Assembly: GCF_003260975.1 (NCBI RefSeq)
Contig: NZ_CP030041.1
Span: 5,273,501 to 5,337,500, forward strand
Length of the DNA: 64,000 nucleotides
Direction of reading: 5' to 3'
From: Echinicola strongylocentroti
GTDB taxonomy: Bacteria > Bacteroidota > Bacteroidia > Cytophagales > Cyclobacteriaceae
The notes below the pieces were generated by a model that was not told the origin of the DNA, did no database searches, and saw only the letters and a program-made list of their open reading frames with translations. Below are positions 25,701-33,215 of the stretch, in pieces; the stretch's first letter is position 1; every line of letters begins with the position of its first letter. Made by a program: the position numbers and the translations under genes.

Positions 25701-25787
25701 GCGGAAAAGCTGAGGGGCTGATGGAACGCTGATGACGCAGATGATGATGAATTTGCGCTGATTTTTTGCTTAACCTGGAAAAGCCAA
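25701..25787. repeat. Dispersed repeat of about 87 bp, copy A
   Basis: The stretch resembles 35987-36071 over nearly its whole length (shared core GCTGATGGAACGCTGATGAC, then GCAGATGAT, TTTGCGCTGATTTTT and AAAGCCAA). Same orientation, non-coding; it belongs to a short intergenic repeat family. Confidence 0.8.
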
Positions 25788-25828
25788 TTTGTATAACAAA
25801 AGGAAAGGGAGTCACCTCCATCGTTGCT

Positions 25829-25926
25829 GTTCGGGATTTGTGATTCCGAACCGAGATAATGGGGATTTGAAAACCCCCTATGCGCTACTTAACTCCTAGA
25901 AAGGTCGATTATTCGGGTAAATAATC
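25829..25926. other. Hairpin-rich intergenic stretch
   Basis: Three hairpins follow each other: GTTCGG (25829) with CCGAAC (25846); GGGG (25861) with CCCC (25874); and GATTATT (25907) with AATAATC (25920), enclosed by AAGGT and ACCTT. No reading frame is present. It may be remnants of REP-like elements. The remaining bases up to the sulfatase at 26124 show nothing specific. Confidence 0.4.
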
Positions 25927-26123
25927 AGCTAAATTACCTTTCAGGCATAGAATCGCCTCATCAAATAGCCCACAACCCAATCAACATGATAATGTAATCT
26001 TCCCAATTATTTTGCTGGTTTGGTTCTTTCTTTGAGTTATATCCTGTTTATATTTTTGTAATAAAACGAAGAAAATTTGTTTTGATTCGTTATTTTTAAT
26101 GTTGTAACTAAAAGTGAACTACT

Positions 26124-27686
26124 ATGCGAATTCAGATTTTTGTCGGTTGTTTTGTGGCATCTTTATTTATGATGGGATGCCAGTCCACTGCTAATAAGAC
26201 GACAAAAGAGCAAAGCAAGCCCAATATTATTTATATCTATGCAGATGATATGGGGTTTGGTGAAGTTGGTGTAAACGGGCAAGAAAAGATCAAGACTCCC
26301 AATTTGGACAAGATGGCCGCTGAGGGGATGGTTTTTACACAGCATTACACGTCGTCTCCAGTTTGTGCTCCTGCCCGTTGTGGGTTGATGACGGGCTTGC
26401 ATACGGGACATGCCTATATTCGAGGAAATAAACCTGTGTTGCCTGCAAGCTTTACCGATGAGGTTGAGAATGGACAACAACCACTCCCTGAGGGCACGGT
26501 TACTATTGGCAAAATGCTTCAGGATGCTGGGTATGTGACCGGCGCCATTGGTAAGTGGGGGCTTGGAATGACAGGTAATTCTGGTGCGCCCAATCGCCAA
26601 GGCTTTGATTACTTCTACGGATACCTTGATCAGCGACAAGCACATAATTTTTACCCCACCCATCTATGGGAAAATGACCAATGGGACAGCTTGGCCAACC
26701 CATATATTTTTGTCCATGCTCCTTCCGACCGGGGAAATAAAGCCAACGCACAAGCAATGACCAACTTTGCAAAAAGTGGTTTGAAATATGGAGATGAAGG
26801 TTTTTTTGATGCGTATAAAGGAGAAGAATATGCGGTGGATAAAATGACTGAGAAGGCCACCCAGTTTATTCAGGGTCATAAAGATCAACCTTTCTTTCTT
26901 TACTTACCTTACACCATTCCCCATGTTTCCCTTCAGGTGCCTGATGCCGCTTTGGATCCCTATCTGGGCAAGTTTGAAGAGGAACCCTATTTAGGTCAGC
27001 AAGGCTATGCGCCCCATGAGTTTCCAAAATCTGCCTATGCTGCGATGATCAGCTATTTGGACCAAGAGGTAGGAAAGATCCTTCACTTGTTAAAGGCTGA
27101 AGGGCTGGATGAAAATACTTTGGTGATATTTACCAGTGATAACGGACCTACCTTTAACGGGGGAGTGGACGCACCCTATTTTAATAGTACTGCAGGATTA
27201 AGAGGGCTCAAAATGGACGTCTATGAAGGAGGAGTTCGTATGCCGATGATAGCTAGATGGCCAGGGAAAGTGCCTGCAAACAGCAAAACCGATCATGTCT
27301 CGGCCCAGTACGATGTGATGGCTACATTAGCAGATCTTGTTGGGACAGAAGCTCCCAAAATGACGGATGGTGTTTCCTTCTTGCCGGCCCTTTCGGGTGA
27401 TATAGTTAATCAGGAGCCTCATGAATTTCTTTACTTTGAATATCCTGAAAAAGGAGGACAATTGGCTATTCGGATGGGCAAGTGGAAAGGCGTCAAAACA
27501 GGACTGAAGAAAGAACCTGATGCTGCATGGGAGTTGTATGATTTGGAAAATGATGTCAATGAGACCAATGATATAGCTGCAGCAAACCCAGCTATCGTTA
27601 AAAAACTCGATGCCATTGCAAAAAAGGAACATAAAGAGCCAGCATTTGACCAGTGGGGTTTTATGGAGACAGTCTTGGGGAAATAG
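26124..27686 (+). CDS. Arylsulfatase (sulfatase family S1), exported
   Basis: A 520-residue formylglycine-dependent sulfatase. The N-terminus is a lipoprotein-type signal (FVGCFVASLFMMGC). Metal ligands in YADDMGFGEVG, the FGly site C-A-P-A-R followed by CGLMTGLHTG (near residue 90), the K-W-G-L-G motif and FTSDNGP (metal/substrate) are all in place. Cys at the active site means it needs an anaerobic-type or FGE maturase, not seen in this window. It lies downstream of susCD and would remove sulfate from the imported glycan. Confidence 0.95.
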   Translation: MRIQIFVGCFVASLFMMGCQSTANKTTKEQSKPNIIYIYADDMGFGEVGVNGQEKIKTPNLDKMAAEGMVFTQHYTSSPVCAPARCGLMTGLHTGHAYIRGNKPVLPASFTDEVENGQQPLPEGTVTIGKMLQDAGYVTGAIGKWGLGMTGNSGAPNRQGFDYFYGYLDQRQAHNFYPTHLWENDQWDSLANPYIFVHAPSDRGNKANAQAMTNFAKSGLKYGDEGFFDAYKGEEYAVDKMTEKATQFIQGHKDQPFFLYLPYTIPHVSLQVPDAALDPYLGKFEEEPYLGQQGYAPHEFPKSAYAAMISYLDQEVGKILHLLKAEGLDENTLVIFTSDNGPTFNGGVDAPYFNSTAGLRGLKMDVYEGGVRMPMIARWPGKVPANSKTDHVSAQYDVMATLADLVGTEAPKMTDGVSFLPALSGDIVNQEPHEFLYFEYPEKGGQLAIRMGKWKGVKTGLKKEPDAAWELYDLENDVNETNDIAAANPAIVKKLDAIAKKEHKEPAFDQWGFMETVLGK

Positions 27687-27763
27687 AAGTAACTTCTTGC
27701 GGATTTCTCTAAATATCTTGATTTTGCCCTTTGTTTTGAACCTTTTAAAAATTACACGCAGCA

Positions 27764-28867
27764 ATGATAGATATGGCAAAATTGGTGGTGGTCTTTTTGG
27801 TTTTTGGACTTGCCCACTCTTCTTTAAAGGCCCAGGAGTTAACTTGGCATGATCCTTTGTCAGGAGATTTTACGGTGGTGGAGGGTCAGGGCTGGGAAAA
27901 TATAGCCTATAATCGGCTCCCAGATAGCGCAAGAGAAGTGGTCAGAGGGCCAGTTTGGGGACTTTCCCAAAATGCAGCCGGGTTACAGCTAAGGTTTACC
28001 ACTGGAGCTAGTGAAATCAAGGTTGAATTTACACCTGGGCCAAGATTATCCATGCCTCATATGCCTTCTACAGGCGTGTCTGGTCTGGATCTTTATGCCA
28101 AGAATGAAGCGGGAAAGTGGATGTGGGTCAGGGGCAAGTATCATTTTGCCACGGATAGTGTCAGCTATTCATTCATCACACCAGGTAATCCTGCTGGAGA
28201 CAAAGAATACCTGCTTTATCTTCCGCTCTATAACAGTTTGAGCGATCTTAAAATTGGGGTAGAGGAGACCAACGATTTTGCATTTATTCCCAAAAGGGAG
28301 GAGCCACCAATCGTCGTTTATGGAACCTCCATCGCCCAGGGAGCCTGTGCGAGTAGACCCGGAATGGCTTGGACCAATATCGTTGGAAGGACCCTTGGGG
28401 TACCTATGGTCAATTTGGCATTTTCTGGAAATGGGCGCCTAGAACCAGAAGTGTTGGCGTATGTAAAGGCCATCGATGCCCGTGTGTTTGTGTTGGATTG
28501 CCTGCCAAATCTTGGCCCTTGGGGAGGATTTACGGAAGAGATGGTAAAGGACAAAATCCTCCAGTCTGTCAAAGCAGTAAAAGCAGCCCATCCAGCTACT
28601 CCCGTTCTTTTGGTCGCCCATGCGGGGTATTCGGATGGATGGATTGATATGGATAGGAAAAGTGCCTATACAAACCTGAACGCATGGACGGAAAGTTGTT
28701 TTCAGGAATTGAAGGAATCTGGGCTGCAAGGGTTATATTTCCTTTCTTACGAAGACATTGGCATGGGGAATGATGATTTTGTGGATGGAACCCACCCTAC
28801 GGACTTGGGCATGCAACGATATGCAGATGCTTATGTAAAGAAGTTCAGGGAAATTTTTAATAAATAA
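27764..28867 (+). CDS. SGNH/GDSL-type hydrolase (probable carbohydrate esterase)
   Basis: A 367-residue secreted protein. After a signal peptide (VVVFLVFGLAHSSLKAQ) comes an N-terminal beta-sandwich typical of SGNH_hydro_N proteins, then the catalytic domain with the nucleophile block VVYGTSIAQGA (Ser replacing the usual GDS context as GTS), the Gly/Asn block NLAFSGNGRLEPE and the C-terminal D-x-x-H block (DGTHPTDLGM). It probably deacylates a polysaccharide. The ATG at 27764 is used; ATG at 27773 is equally possible. It follows the sulfatase by 77 bases and ends the glycan locus. Confidence 0.88.
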   Translation: MIDMAKLVVVFLVFGLAHSSLKAQELTWHDPLSGDFTVVEGQGWENIAYNRLPDSAREVVRGPVWGLSQNAAGLQLRFTTGASEIKVEFTPGPRLSMPHMPSTGVSGLDLYAKNEAGKWMWVRGKYHFATDSVSYSFITPGNPAGDKEYLLYLPLYNSLSDLKIGVEETNDFAFIPKREEPPIVVYGTSIAQGACASRPGMAWTNIVGRTLGVPMVNLAFSGNGRLEPEVLAYVKAIDARVFVLDCLPNLGPWGGFTEEMVKDKILQSVKAVKAAHPATPVLLVAHAGYSDGWIDMDRKSAYTNLNAWTESCFQELKESGLQGLYFLSYEDIGMGNDDFVDGTHPTDLGMQRYADAYVKKFREIFNK

Positions 28868-28909
28868 GCAATAGACAGCTTCGTCAAAGAACTGTTTCTT
28901 CCGGCGTGA

Positions 28910-30310
28910 TCACATGGCTCCGCCCAAAGCCACGTATAAATTTACCCGTTGCAGGATTTTTTCAGTTTGTATCCGAAGGAGGCTGATTTGGGAAGAGTAA
29001 AGGTCCATTTGCTGGATCGTAACATTGCGCAAGTCCGATTTGCCTACTTTATAGGCGATTTGCTCCAGCTCAAATGCCCTTTGGTTATGTTTGACTTCTT
29101 GGGAGAGGATTTCTTCCCGTTCATCGATGTTTTGGACTGTTTCCAAGGCCACTTCCACGTCATTGATCGCGGCGAGTACAGTTTTGGCATAAGCGGTGGT
29201 GGCCTGTTCTTGCTCCATCGTTTTGATTGCTACATTCTCTTTGAGCATTCCGCCTTGATAAATAGGAGCGATCAAAGAACCGCCAATACTTCTGATGGGA
29301 TTGGAAAATTCCGGTACCAAGGAAACAACTTGACTGTTGATGGCGCCAAAGTTACCTGTTAGGCTCAGTTGGGGGAGTCTTGCGGCCTTGGCAGACCTGA
29401 CCCGGTGAAAGCTGGCATTGAAGCGATGCTGCGCTGCCAGTACATCCGGCCTGCGCTCCAGCAACTGCAAGGGAATGCCAGCTGGAATAGTGCTGTTTAT
29501 TTTCAGCAAGGAGGCTGAAACGGCTACCTCTGCTTGGGGATATCTGCCCAATATCAGCTCCAATGCCCTTAATTGATTATGATGTGTCAATTTCAGCAGC
29601 TGACGTCCATCTTTTGCGCCACTAAGGTTTGCTTGGGCTACTGCCAAGTCTTTTTCGTTTCCTATGCCTACTTCAAATCGCTTTTTGGCTACTTCCACAA
29701 GGGTGGTTGAGAGCGCCACCATCTCCTCGGCGAGTTTCATTTCAAGGAATAATTCAGTGGCCAGGTAGTAGTTTCTTACTACCGCAGCGGCCAAAGAGAG
29801 CCTTGCAAAACTGACTTCCATTCCCAAAGCTTCATATTCTTCTACTTGTGCCTGTTTGGTGTTTCTGAGTTTTCCCCATATGTCCAGTTCCCATGAAGCC
29901 GAAAAAACACCCCCATTCAGCCCACCAGCGAAACTCCCTCCCAGCTTACTGTTTTCCCTGGCCAAGATATTAAGGGCAGGTCTTAATGCTCCTTGGGCCA
30001 TTTTCACATAGCCTTGTGCTTGGGCAAGTCTTGACTCACTGATTTTTAGATCATTATTATAGACCAAGGCCTCTTTGACCAAGGTGTCCAAGATGGGGTC
30101 TGAGAATTCTGTTAACCAATTTTCCGTAAATTCTGTGGAGTCTGACTGTCCTTCTTGGGCCTCTTGCCAAGTGGAAGGAAGTATGAAATGTGCAAATGCC
30201 TGTTCTTGTAGCTCTTCGGTGGAAGGAGGAGATTTTACTTTGCACGAGATGGGGATTAATCCCAGCAACAGCAAAAGGAGACATATGAAAGAGAATAATG
30301 ATTGCTTCAT
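28910..30310 (-). CDS. TolC/NodT-type outer membrane efflux lipoprotein
   Basis: A 466-residue RND-type outer membrane factor with a lipoprotein signal (LLLLLGLIPISC). The two-repeat pattern of the OEP family is present, with typical stretches ISESRLAQAQGYVKMAQGAL and the substrate-independent motif GIPLQLLERRPDVLAAQHRF, the most conserved signature of NodT proteins. It forms the outer-membrane duct for the HlyD protein encoded immediately upstream (4 bases between genes). The inner membrane transporter partner is not encoded here unless the HlyD/DUF3302 pair fulfils that role. Confidence 0.93.
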   Translation of the reverse strand: MKQSLFSFICLLLLLLGLIPISCKVKSPPSTEELQEQAFAHFILPSTWQEAQEGQSDSTEFTENWLTEFSDPILDTLVKEALVYNNDLKISESRLAQAQGYVKMAQGALRPALNILARENSKLGGSFAGGLNGGVFSASWELDIWGKLRNTKQAQVEEYEALGMEVSFARLSLAAAVVRNYYLATELFLEMKLAEEMVALSTTLVEVAKKRFEVGIGNEKDLAVAQANLSGAKDGRQLLKLTHHNQLRALELILGRYPQAEVAVSASLLKINSTIPAGIPLQLLERRPDVLAAQHRFNASFHRVRSAKAARLPQLSLTGNFGAINSQVVSLVPEFSNPIRSIGGSLIAPIYQGGMLKENVAIKTMEQEQATTAYAKTVLAAINDVEVALETVQNIDEREEILSQEVKHNQRAFELEQIAYKVGKSDLRNVTIQQMDLYSSQISLLRIQTEKILQRVNLYVALGGAM

Positions 30311-30314
30311 CTTA

Positions 30315-31493
30315 TCAATGCAGTTTGAGGATCAGCCAATCCAGCTTCGTGCCCACACGGATGATCACCTTCCGGATCAAGTGGATCAACTTTCCATGCT
30401 CGGTATAAATAGCTCCTTGTCCGATAGCTCCTGGGGCAAGGAATATATCCTCATCATCATTTATAGTAAGCCTCACGGCGAACTTTCCTTCGTGATGTCC
30501 TTGCTCACGGGTATCGGGAATCCGGCCTGAGGCGGTCAGTTGTCCTTGTGCGTTGGCCCAGACGATGTGATCCACGGTACACCTGATGATCCTGTTGGGG
30601 TGGGTGCGAAGGGCGATTTCCGCTTCGTTGCCCTCTTCGACCATTCTTAGTTCATTCTGTGCATAAAGGGCCACGACCCATTGTTCGTCCTCTACAAATG
30701 TCATCACTGGTTTGATGGGAAACTGGACAGCCATAGCGCCAGTCCTCAATTGTAGATTGACTACCCTTCCATTGGCCGGAGCACGGTAAACGGTCTGATC
30801 CAGTTCCCACCTTGCTAGTGCCAGGTCAGATTTGGCCTGTTCAAGCGCTGCTCGTGCTTCCGATATTTCGGCCAATTCACCTTCATCAGACTGGGCGGAG
30901 AGTTTTTGGATGATTTGGGATTTCTCAGATTCGGCCACTGCCAGCTGAGCTTCTAAATTTTTGAGGTTGGTTTCTGCGTCTTCATAATCAAACCTGGTCC
31001 CTGCACCACTTTGGGCCAATTCACGGGTTTGGTCCAAGCGTTTTAAGGCCAGCTCTATTTGGGTGTTGATGACCCTGATGTGGTTATTGGCGGTGGTGAT
31101 TTGGGACTCTAACTCCCGATCGAAAGCCTCTGCACTGACCAAATTGGCCTCTAATCCCGGAAGTTTGGCTTCCAAGGTGTTTACTTTTAGCTGAAATGGG
31201 GTAGGGTCTATTCGGAAAAGCGTATCGCCTTTCTTTACATGTTCATTGGGTGCTACAGGTACGTCCACCACTAATCCGGTCACCCTTGGTACCACTTCTA
31301 CATTATAGTTCATCACCCGGACATCATGGGAAGAGGGGGCCATTAGGTTGAGAAAAAGAATGAGCAGGGTGAGCGCCACCACAGGTATGGTAATGACAAT
31401 AACCTGGGAAACAGTGTTCCAAGGCAGGAGTTTTAACTTGAAAAATATCAACCAGACAATACTGGCATATATAAGCAGTAATAATATTTCCAT
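30315..31493 (-). CDS. HlyD/EmrA-type membrane fusion protein
   Basis: A 392-residue periplasmic adaptor. Two hydrophobic segments at the N-terminus (IYASIVWLIFFKL and VIVITIPVVALTLLILFLN) precede a biotinyl-lipoyl domain split by a long coiled-coil hairpin (about residues 95-235) and a beta barrel (DQTVYRAPANGRVVNLQL). The arrangement with two N-terminal helices and a DUF3302 neighbour resembles the E. coli yibH/yibI pair. It probably bridges to the outer membrane factor encoded next. Confidence 0.92.
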   Translation of the reverse strand: MEILLLLIYASIVWLIFFKLKLLPWNTVSQVIVITIPVVALTLLILFLNLMAPSSHDVRVMNYNVEVVPRVTGLVVDVPVAPNEHVKKGDTLFRIDPTPFQLKVNTLEAKLPGLEANLVSAEAFDRELESQITTANNHIRVINTQIELALKRLDQTRELAQSGAGTRFDYEDAETNLKNLEAQLAVAESEKSQIIQKLSAQSDEGELAEISEARAALEQAKSDLALARWELDQTVYRAPANGRVVNLQLRTGAMAVQFPIKPVMTFVEDEQWVVALYAQNELRMVEEGNEAEIALRTHPNRIIRCTVDHIVWANAQGQLTASGRIPDTREQGHHEGKFAVRLTINDDEDIFLAPGAIGQGAIYTEHGKLIHLIRKVIIRVGTKLDWLILKLH

Positions 31494-31545
31494 TGGTCAA
31501 AAGTAGAAGTTGGATTTACAGGAGATAATGGTTTGTGTGCGACAT

Positions 31546-31950
31546 TCAGGGTTTGCCCTGATCTTTATTTTTACTTTGATTAAATTCCTTTAATGTCTCT
31601 TCATGATAATCACCCTTGTCCGTGCCATAGGCCATTTTGTAGAAAACAGGCATGGAATAAGCCCATAACCAAGCCAATGGCCATAGTACCCCTCCGAAGA
31701 ACAGTGATAGGATACAAAGTGTCTTGATTGCCTGGGCTTGGGGGTGCTGTCGTTTCTCAGCAATTTTTTCTGGAAGGACATGCACCATAAGGAAGGCGCC
31801 GATTCCTACAATAGGAGCTACGATAAGTGCTACCCAACTGATCACATCTGCGATCTTGTCTTCGAAAGTTTGGGCCTGGGCCAGTAAAGGCCAGTATAAT
31901 GCCAAAACTAAGGACAGTATCCATCTTGACTTTTTAGGTGTGATTTTCAT
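31546..31950 (-). CDS. DUF3302 family inner membrane protein (YibI-like)
   Basis: A 134-residue protein with a signal-like N-terminus (WILSLVLALYWPLLAQAQ), then two helices (VISWVALIVAPIVGIGAFLM and IKTLCILSLFFGGVLWPLAW) separated by HVLPEKIAEKRQHPQA, the DUF3302 signature. In enterobacteria these genes sit beside an HlyD-like gene, exactly as here. Function is unknown; the operon order suggests a small subunit of an export system. Confidence 0.85.
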   Translation of the reverse strand: MKITPKKSRWILSLVLALYWPLLAQAQTFEDKIADVISWVALIVAPIVGIGAFLMVHVLPEKIAEKRQHPQAQAIKTLCILSLFFGGVLWPLAWLWAYSMPVFYKMAYGTDKGDYHEETLKEFNQSKNKDQGKP

Positions 31951-32110
31951 GGAATAACGTGTTGGGATCCTAAAAACTTCGAAGTGTACCAGCTTGGAGT
32001 AAAGGACCAGCTAGCTTCACCTTTTCGAATTTACATTTAAGTTAAACTAAAAAGTGCCACAAGTTACCGGAACGGATAATTGGCTTGAGTAAAATTATAA
32101 ATCTATGCAA

Positions 32111-32289
32111 TTTTAACCCGGATTATGCATTAGGAATCGTAGTGAGAGCTGAAATTGCAAGAAAATCAGTTAGTTTGGAGGCATTAGCGTAGCACCGCTA
32201 CGGTTATGCCGAAAACTAAAGTGAAACGGCTGATTTTGAAGCAGTTTCAGGTCGCAACAGATAGGCTAATGCATATTCCGGGTTTAAAA
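32111..32289. mobile_element. MITE-like element with 23-24 bp terminal inverted repeats
   Basis: A 179-bp non-coding element. The left end, TTTTAACCCGGATTATGCAT plus TAG (32111-32133), is the near-exact complement of the right end, CTAATGCATATTCCGGGTTT plus AAAA (32266-32289). The centre holds a further hairpin (GGCATTAGCGTAGC with GCTACGGTTATGCC, 32180-32210). The terminal sequence also occurs inside every unit of the tandem array at 17077-18439. No target-site duplication was resolved by eye. Confidence 0.75.
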
Positions 32290-32368
32290 GATGTCAGGCA
32301 TTTTTTGGGCTGCTAGCCAAGGTAAATGCATTTGGTGTTTTGAAGAGAAATCATTTAAGTCCATTTCC

Positions 32369-33118
32369 TTACCCTACAGACTGTTCCTTTATAATCTTCC
32401 AATTGAAGTTTAAGGTTATCCTACTGTGGCCTTGCAGTGGCTTTTTGGTTTTGAGGAAAGCTCTTTTTTGCGTTAGCAGGGCCTCATTTACCTTAGTGTC
32501 CCTTACCAGATTATGGTGGGACTCTCCTTCAATCTCCTTATGCTCTCTCACAGATACATAATGACGTCTAAAAGTCTTGAACTTGGTTTTTAGGGCCTTT
32601 TGTAGTTCCATGAAATAAATGTCTTCATAACCATAATGGCCACAAAACTGCTCGTCCACACCAAGGGATTTGTAAAAAGTGGATTTGCTGCAAAAGAAGG
32701 TGTTTGGGTGTGGGTGGTGGGGTTTTCCGTTTTTATATCTTCTGAAATTGTAAATATGTTTGGGAATAGGGTGCGCAATCAAATGACGCAACGTCTCTTC
32801 TGGAAAAGAATGGTCGAGGTCTGTAAGTAACAGCTTCGCTGATTTGGATAAGAGGACACCTAGGTTTCTGGCACCACCTTGATTCCAAGGGATATCATCA
32901 GAAATGCGGGCTATCGTAATATTAAGTTTGGAGGAAATGATCTCCAACTTTATTGGGGAGCAATCATCAACTAAAACGAAATGAATTTTTCTCAATACCT
33001 CATGGTCATATTCCTCATATTTGGAAATGAATTTTTCTATGATCTGCGCCTCTTTGTTCTCTATATAAACAGGGACGACGTAGGTGAGCTCAATGTCAGA
33101 AAAAGTAGATATGGTCAT
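32369..33118 (-). CDS. Family 2-like glycosyltransferase
   Basis: A 249-residue GT-A fold enzyme. The N-terminal strand TYVVPVYIENKEAQ, the HFVLVDDCSP nucleotide-binding segment, the DxD-like LLTDLDHSFP and an acceptor-site stretch FCGHYGYEDIYFMELQ (galactosyltransferase C-terminal-like ED motif) support the call. No membrane helix or signal is present, so it acts in the cytoplasm. It is isolated: no other surface-polysaccharide genes are nearby. Donor and acceptor are unknown. Confidence 0.82.
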   Translation of the reverse strand: MTISTFSDIELTYVVPVYIENKEAQIIEKFISKYEEYDHEVLRKIHFVLVDDCSPIKLEIISSKLNITIARISDDIPWNQGGARNLGVLLSKSAKLLLTDLDHSFPEETLRHLIAHPIPKHIYNFRRYKNGKPHHPHPNTFFCSKSTFYKSLGVDEQFCGHYGYEDIYFMELQKALKTKFKTFRRHYVSVREHKEIEGESHHNLVRDTKVNEALLTQKRAFLKTKKPLQGHSRITLNFNWKIIKEQSVG

Positions 33119-33178
33119 GAGAGATAACTGTTGAGACGGTGAATGTAGCGGAATACCTGCATGAATACAAAAAAAAAT

Positions 33179-33209
33179 AAACCCGCAACCGATTTTAGAC
33201 TGCGGGTTT
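33179..33209 (-). terminator. Terminator of the PhoD-like gene
   Basis: A 9-bp perfect stem (33179-33187 with 33201-33209, core ACCCGCA/TGCGGGT) with a 13-base loop. On the minus strand it is followed by a T-rich tract, directly after the stop of the gene at 33216. Confidence 0.85.
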
Positions 33210-33215
33210 TGTTTA

